A stretch of DNA of 64,000 bases, from contig NZ_CP059600.1 of the NCBI RefSeq assembly GCF_022369475.1, positions 1,364,001 to 1,428,000 of the forward strand, read 5' to 3'. The notes under the pieces are model-generated. The model searched no databases and had not been told where the DNA came from. It saw only the letters and a list, made by a program, of their open reading frames with translations. Within the stretch, counting starts at the first letter, position 1, and each line of letters begins with the position of its first letter. Position numbers and translations under genes: made by a program. Below are positions 59,163 to 64,000 of this stretch, in pieces. The DNA comes from Campylobacter sp. RM12651 (GTDB taxonomy: Bacteria; Campylobacterota; Campylobacteria; Campylobacterales; Campylobacteraceae).

Positions 59163-59357
59163 ATGTCAAGAGCTACGAAAAGTAGCTCTAAACATAATAA
59201 ACAGAGTATTAATTTATTTGAGTCAGATAATCTAGTTCCTGTGCGAACTTTTTCTGAAATTGCAAAGATTATGAATATTTCAACAAACTTAGTTGAAATT
59301 ACTTTTTATAGATCTATTGCAAAGATAAGAAAGCGATTGAAATATTATGACTATTAA
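59163..59357 (+). CDS. Small sigma-factor region-4-like DNA-binding protein (64 aa)
   Basis: The C-terminal 40 residues (RTFSEIAKIMNISTNLVEIT ... SIAKIRKRL) match the helix-turn-helix of sigma-70 region 4 (EIA..L..S...V......ALRKLR). The N-terminus is basic and serine-rich. The start follows AAGAAAGGAAATATTTATG; an ATTTGTCGGA repeat at 59138 also occurs twice before the methyltransferase operon. It is a likely regulator. Confidence 0.7.
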   Translation: MSRATKSSSKHNKQSINLFESDNLVPVRTFSEIAKIMNISTNLVEITFYRSIAKIRKRLKYYDY

Positions 59358-59459
59358 TTCCGTATCGTGTAAAAAAAGGACAAAATAACGGACAAATTAA
59401 AAAAATAATATAATTTGTTGTTTTTTTAAATCCTTATTAACACGATATTTAATGGAATT
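59356..59459. other. Extended hairpin at the left edge of the CRISPR array
   Basis: AATTCC (59356-59361) and TATCGTGT (59363-59370) pair with ACACGATA (59440-59447) and GGAATT (59454-59459). Further pairing is possible inside (AAAAAAAGGA with TCC and T-run; ACAAATT with AATTTGT). It begins at the stop of the small HTH gene. It could be its terminator, a CRISPR leader or an element end; I cannot tell which. Confidence 0.5.
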
Positions 59460-59464
59460 TGAAA

Positions 59465-60012
59465 AAATAAATTCTAATTCTATCACAACACGGTTTGAAA
59501 CAGTAACTTAGGAAATTCTGTTGGCGTTGCTTGTGATATTGCAAACCTAATTCTATCACAACACGGTTTGAAACGGAATTCCAGTAATAAAAGAAATAGA
59601 CACTACTTATATTGCAAACCTAATTCTATCACAACACGGTTTGAAACGATATTTCTTTTAAAATATCAGGTTTTACTTCTTTATTGCAAACCTAATTCTA
59701 TCACAACACGGTTTGAAACTTTTTTATATAGTAGTCGTTAATATTGCTCTCTTTTGATTGCAAACCTAATTCTATCACAACACGGTTTGAAACTCAAACA
59801 TTGGAAATGCAATTAATGTGGCTTGTGAATTGCAAACCTAATTCTATCACAACACGGTTTGAAACTTGTAAAAAGGGCTTAGTAAACATTCAAACTTTTA
59901 AAATTGCAAACCTAATTCTACCACAACACGGTTTGAAACTTAAAAACAAAAATAAAAAACTTATCGTAATTTTTTATTATAAGCCCAATTCTAATAAAAT
60001 TTAAATAGAAAA
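59465..60012. CRISPR. CRISPR array with seven repeats plus degenerate end, no cas genes nearby
   Basis: Seven 37-bp repeats (beginning ATTGCAAACC, ending GGTTTGAAAC) start at 59465, 59538, 59611, 59683, 59757, 59829 and 59903. Spacers are 35-37 bp. The first repeat is degenerate in its 5' 12 bp. The seventh has one T-to-C change. A strongly decayed repeat follows at 59976-60012 after a 36-bp spacer. CAAACC and GGTTTG within the repeat are inverted. No cas gene is present in the window. The type cannot be set from the repeat alone. Confidence 0.95.
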
Positions 60013-60041
60013 ATAAAAACCTATTATTACCAAAATTTTTA

Positions 60042-60221
60042 TTAATGCTTTTTTGCAAGACCTGCTTTTATATCTAAATTATTAAGCTTATTTATGCTTT
60101 TTGTTAGCTTGTCCATCTTGTCTGTACTAAGCTTTGCAATTTTACCTAGCTTTTCTAGTCTTTCTTGCTGTGTTTTTAGCTTATCAAATCCACCTAAGGC
60201 TAACTTTAGCTGCATATCCAT
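60042..60221 (-). pseudogene. N-terminal fragment of a phage tail tape-measure-like protein
   Basis: A 59-aa frame with a strong AAGGAG ribosome site starts MDMQLKLALGGFDKLKTQQE and is helical with heptads, like the start of Mu-type tape measure proteins (which usually exceed 600 aa). It stops 30 bp from the end of the CRISPR array, so the rest of the gene has been deleted. Confidence 0.5.
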
Positions 60222-60244
60222 TAAGCTCTCCTTAATATTGTTTA

Positions 60245-60378
60245 TTTATAATGCCCCTGCGATGAGTTAGATGGCTACTAACTCGGGTAAAGGGGTTAAA
60301 CTGCACTGATATCGCTACTTTGCAGAAAGCCTTAAGCATTAGCCAATGCCGTTTATTCGTTGGTTCCCCAAACGCCAC
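60245..60378. other. GC-richer hairpin-rich spacer in the prophage remnant
   Basis: It contains GAGTTAG/CTAACTC inside CCCC/GGGG, a second stem CTGCA/TGCAG and a third GCATT/AATGC. TATAAT at about 60249-60254 could start a plus-strand RNA here; on the minus strand it lies between the MuF-like gene and the tape-measure fragment. No ORF was found. Confidence 0.45.
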
Positions 60379-60381
60379 CAT

Positions 60382-61440
60382 TTATTCCCACTTTCTTTCC
60401 TGTGTAATAGATGTAACAATAGCTTCATTCTTGCTAGTCTTTTTAATAGCTAAGCGATAATAAGTGCTTAAACGACTAACTACTACTTCAGCCTGTGAAT
60501 GTGCTTTTGAAAGTGTTTTACTTTTAATGTTTTTTAACATTTGCAGTATCATTGCATAATCATAAGCTGTTATATGTTTTCTATGCTTATGAATAAAAAC
60601 ATTTTCCAAGCTTAAAAATAATGGCAAGTCTTGTCCTAAAATATCACAATTACCTACTTTTAAAAGTTTTCCTTTATATTTTTGCTCTTTATCATCATTA
60701 AATACCTTTTTTATAGTGTTATAATTGTTTCTAACTTCTCTTATTTGCATTAAGCTTTCTTTTATCCTAGTATTAACTGCTTTATGTACCTCGTGAGGTA
60801 AGCCTTTTACTTGCTCGTTTAAATACTCTGTTAAGTTTTGGATTTTTTGCTCGTATGATTTTATACCATTTTTAAAGCCATCATCAGGGATATTTAAAAG
60901 CGGTGCAAGAGTACCAGTGTATCCTAACGCCTCTGTATCTTCTTCACTTAACGCTTGGATTTTACACCTACAACCCCAGCCATTAGGCGGGTAATTGTTA
61001 CGCCAAAAAGAATGCTCCTTAGGTAAAATAAGTCCGTGAAAGGCTTTGTGGCTATCCCTAACCCTATTATCCATAATTGCTACATATCTTAAGTAAGGCT
61101 TATCGCTAATTAGTTGTTTTTCATATCTTGCAAAGCTATATACTTGTCTTAGGTTTTGATTAAAAACAACTTTTAAATGATTTTTATGTAAACCACTAGC
61201 GTTTTTAAGCTCTTCTACACAATCTTTAAAGCTTGTGCCATCCAAGTAAGCTTTTTTAAGTATGCTATGCATTCTTTTAAGTGTTTCAATTTCATTTATC
61301 CCACTTATTAAGAATGTTCTATTATAAGCACTAAAGCGTAATTTATCTAAATCATAATCTTTAGGTAATTTATCATCAAAGTATTTAATTACGTCTAAAG
61401 GACTTAGATTAGATGAATAAGCATGATTTATTCTTCTGTA
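60382..61440 (-). pseudogene. Mu gpF-like minor head protein, 5' end missing
   Basis: The frame is open without a start for 353 codons; the first Met is at 61272, but homologous residues (LSPLDVIKYFDDKLP) continue upstream to 61440. The MuF core is intact: VAIMDNRVRDSHKAFHGLI, then FWRNNYPPNGWGCRCKIQAL. In Mu-like phages it builds the head connector. The start has been replaced by unrelated sequence at 61441-61500, which itself folds. A second MuF copy lies downstream on the same strand. Confidence 0.75.
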
Positions 61441-61510
61441 TCAATTACAACAGTCCGCTAAGCACTGCGTGGATTTCGGTAGCTAATTAATCAGGTTTTG
61501 AATTTGTTTT

Positions 61511-61615
61511 ATGACAATATACGAAAATTTTAGCGAAATCGCTATAAATGAGATTAAAGAAGAAACAAAAGACCTTTTAGAAAATCATCTTAAAAGCGAT
61601 TTAAAAGGTATTTAA
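61511..61615 (+). CDS. Possible 34-aa peptide
   Basis: A 34-codon frame (MTIYENFSEIAINEIKEETK and on to a TAA) without a clear ribosome site, acidic and helical. It may be the remnant C-terminus of a phage gene. Included only because the surrounding 61.44-61.98 kb is otherwise non-coding. Confidence 0.25.
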   Translation: MTIYENFSEIAINEIKEETKDLLENHLKSDLKGI

Positions 61616-61627
61616 AGCTAACATTAT

Positions 61628-61740
61628 TTGACAAATAAGTTTAAATGAGTTAAAATGCCATACAAGAAATGTTATGTGTTTATGGTATCATCGTTATGGG
61701 GGCAACGGGTCATTGGCTGTAAACACTCAGCCCCTTTTTC
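61628..61740 (+). ncRNA. Candidate sRNA with consensus promoter and terminator (1)
   Basis: TTGACA (61628-61633), 17 bp, TAAAAT (61651-61656): an almost perfect sigma-70 promoter, rare in this genome type. Transcription would start near 61663. The 3' end is GGCTG (61715-61719) paired with CAGCC (61728-61732), then CC and TTTTT. An upstream GGGGC (61699-61703) can compete for the same GCCCC. The RNA is about 75 nt and has no ORF. Confidence 0.6.
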
Positions 61741-61755
61741 TTACTTCTTATAAAT

Positions 61756-61990
61756 TTGACAAGTAATGCAAAATCTACTAAAATATCACAATAACTACTA
61801 TCAAGTATGAGACCAAAGACAAATGCGGCGAGTCGTCTTTACCTCGTTACTGAGCCGCTAGTAGTTATAAAAAAAGACAGTTAATGTTATTTAGGCAACC
61901 TGTATAGATGGCACATAATAGCTTGGCGTAACCAAGTGAAAACTCGGGGCTCAACTTCTTAAATAACTAAGCCATCTCTATCTTTTTTTA
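61756..61990 (+). ncRNA. Candidate sRNA with consensus promoter (2), two folded domains
   Basis: A second TTGACA-17-TAAAAT (61756-61784). The start falls at 61791, exactly where ATAACTACTA (61791-61800) begins a stem with TAGTAGTTAT (61859-61868), enclosing GCGGC/GCCGC. A second domain has AGATGGC (61906-61912) paired with GCCATCT (61971-61977) and an inner CTTGG/CCAAG, then TATCTTTTTTT. Total length is about 200 nt. The end overlaps the last codons of the MuF pseudogene on the other strand. Confidence 0.6.
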
Positions 61991-62930
61991 TAAATCACTT
62001 TACCTATATTTAATTGGTGTTTAAAATACTCTTCATCTTCACTTAAAAACATAGTTTTATTATTTATCACATCGCCTTTTTGATTTACCACCATTACTAA
62101 AGCTTTTTTTATATTATCATCATAAAACCATTTTATATATGTTTTTTAATTACTGACTTATCAAATCTAGGGTCTAATTCTTGACTTAGTCTAATCTCAT
62201 CAGGGTCATTTAATAATTTTGGAAAATAATCAATGTATAAATGACGATTGTTCTTTTTAATTTTTGGAGCATTTTTCTTTTTATCCATAAAAAACATATC
62301 ATCAAGCCTTATTACATCACCTATCTTGTCAACTAACAACTCTCTTTTTTAGCATTAAATCTTTCATAAACTTTATTTAAAGCCTCTTCATCGCTAAGAT
62401 TTTCATAGCTTGGATTTTTTGGTAATTTATCAAGACTTGAACTAAGCTCTAAATTTACATTATTACTTACACCAATCCTTTTATCATACGCAAATTGCTC
62501 GCTTGCAATATTTGGTGGGTTTATCATTATTTTATATTTTCTTGCTTCTTTTTCACTAATTGGTATTACATAACATTTGCAATTATAATCATTAGGTGGG
62601 TAATTTATCAGCCACCAAGCATCATCTTTGTGGATTGCAACATTATGCATTTTAGAATGGCTACTTCTACTTGTGGCTAAGTTTTGCTGATTTGTAAAGC
62701 CAATATGTTTTATAAGTGTAGTTCATTATCACTTTTGCAAGGCTTAGGTTATAAGCTCTTTGCATATTTGTTGTATAGATTGTTTTAAGTCTTGATGAAC
62801 TTATATTTATACTTCTTACTTCGCCTGTGAGTGGATTTACAATGTCTTTTTGAGCGTACCAGCCTTTATCACTTAAAGTAGCCTTTAAGCCCTTTTTAAA
62901 TTCATTAAATCCTACGCCATCTTTTTCATA
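61978..62930 (-). pseudogene. Second MuF-like protein with PBECR-type C-terminal toxin domain, frameshifted
   Basis: Reading across frames on the minus strand gives a MuF N-part (RLKTIYTTNMQRAYNL), the core SRSSHSKMHNVAIHKDDAWW with NYPPNDYNCKC, and a C-terminal domain with KIGDVIRL and LLNDPDEIRL. The last part matches the phage barnase-EndoU-colicin-RelE-like (PBECR) toxins fused to MuF. At least three frame changes (near 62700, 62340 and 62145, two in A runs) break it. The 5' end at 62930 is also cut by a stop. Confidence 0.6.
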
Positions 62931-63437
62931 TTACCTTAATGATGTTTTCATATGAGATTATGGCTTACGTCTAAATATTATTCTAATATTGATTTAACTT
63001 TAACTACCTAAAAAAACAATTAATCACCTAAGCTTATTAAATACATAATTCTTTAAACATATAAAGCTACTTAAATTAAATAAGCATACTCATATAAATA
63101 CTTTAAACATATAACTTATAAATACTTCTAGCATATACTAAAACTACTTAAAGCAAATAAAAAAAACCTATATAAAAAGTAAGAGCTATATTGTATAAGT
63201 ATCATTTAAAATATCTATTTTTATAATCTCATACTAAAAAATATAATTAAGCAAATTATTTAAAGTAAAGGTTTTAAAAACCCAAACAAAGCTAAAAAAG
63301 AAAGCAACAATAAAAACTTACCTTTTAGCCCTATCCCGTTTCTACAATTAAAAAAATATAATAAAAAAATTAAATCTAAAAATATGTATATAAAAATCAA
63401 TTATTATTAAAAAGAAAGGAGTTAAAAAAGATTTTAA
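62931..63437. other. AT-rich spacer before the rRNA genes, no genes seen
   Basis: About 500 bp without a credible ORF, hairpin or promoter. The composition is strongly A/T with short repeated TTAAATAAG-type words. It is the region downstream of the 5S gene, so rRNA transcription terminators may lie within it, but none is obvious. Confidence 0.5.
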
Positions 63438-63439
63438 CA

Positions 63440-63558
63440 AGTCCGCAACGAGCTACTTTCCCCATGCCAGTAAGGCGTAGTATCATCACCCACAATGTGC
63501 TTAGCTTCTTGGTTCGGGATGGGACAAGGCGTTACCACATTTGTATAATCACGGACAT
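63440..63558 (-). rRNA. rrf: 5S ribosomal RNA
   Basis: Minus-strand sequence contains the universal 5S core CCCATCCCGAACCAAGAAGC (loop C region) and complementary ends (GTCCGTGA... with ...TGCGGAC). Length is about 119 nt. It lies about 120 bp after the 23S 3' end, the normal rrn order. Confidence 0.93.
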
Positions 63559-63677
63559 TGTTATTTAAATCTATTAGTATTTAATAAACTTAAATAACAA
63601 TGTTAAAAGCAAGTAATTTAAACTCTTAAACTTACTAAAGTAATAAACCTTAGCAAGGAAGTAATGCTTATTTAAAG

Positions 63678-64000
<323 letters not shown>

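Noticed and set aside
59744-60004. 86-aa ORF across the CRISPR array
   Set aside because: Its protein consists of translated CRISPR repeats and spacers (repeating CKPNSITTRFET); an artefact of the array.
61791-61990. tracrRNA for the nearby CRISPR array
   Set aside because: Only an 8-base word (TATCACAA, just upstream at the predicted start) is shared with the repeat; no anti-repeat of useful length is visible.

Overview
The window is very AT-rich and ends in a 5S/23S rRNA pair on the minus strand. Small overlapping genes, weak -35 boxes and Mu-like prophage remnants next to the rRNA suggest a member of the Campylobacterales, most likely Campylobacter; that is an inference from style and context, since no chromosomal marker other than rRNA is present. 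Roughly 1-59.4 kb reads as one large conjugative element (ICE or integrated plasmid). About 59.46-62.9 kb is a CRISPR array without cas genes plus decayed Mu-like head and tail genes, and 63.44-64.0 kb is rRNA.

Layout. 1-5.6 kb: unrecognised genes, then a traW homologue (4739-5356) more than 50 kb from the other late tra genes. 5.7-6.35 kb: a divergent control region with a perfect 50-bp inverted repeat and palindromic operators. 6.35-13.8 kb: Panacea-domain proteins, a D12-class adenine methyltransferase, a possible replication initiator, small membrane proteins, a tyrosine recombinase and a DprA-like protein. 14-17.4 kb: small unknown genes and a candidate sRNA. 17.5-21.9 kb (minus): unknowns, a PAPS-reductase-like protein and a degenerate ImmA-like protein. 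22.3-28.9 kb: a tight nine-gene operon of three DNA methyltransferases, a possible Rep protein, a UvrD-like helicase and another methyltransferase-like protein. 29-32.6 kb: a candidate structured RNA, small membrane or coiled-coil proteins and a lipoprotein. 32.6-34.7 kb (minus): six very small membrane proteins between hairpin-rich spacers.

35.3-59 kb encodes an F-type (MPF-F) type IV secretion system in two divergent operons. The minus operon runs nuclease, traA, L, E, K, B, V, unknown, second lipoprotein, unknown, traC, S26 peptidase, traH, traG. The plus operon runs traN, a NusA-like protein, a membrane protein, a degenerate HD protein, the coupling protein, an HD-domain protein resembling MOBH relaxases, and traU. 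No clear trbC or full-length traF was found.

How it fits together. The Tra proteins would build the pilus and envelope channel. The coupling protein and HD protein would feed DNA to it, and the recombinase, helicase and Rep-like proteins would maintain the element. The methyltransferases, with no recognisable partner nuclease, look like protection against host restriction. The exported nuclease and DprA-like protein may act on incoming free DNA. The palindrome TATACTA-N6-TAGTATA occurs before at least five genes or gene groups, which suggests one element-encoded regulator. The least explained part is the small hydrophobic peptide and structured RNA cluster at 32.6-34.7 kb, linked to 15.5 kb by a shared 51-bp sequence.
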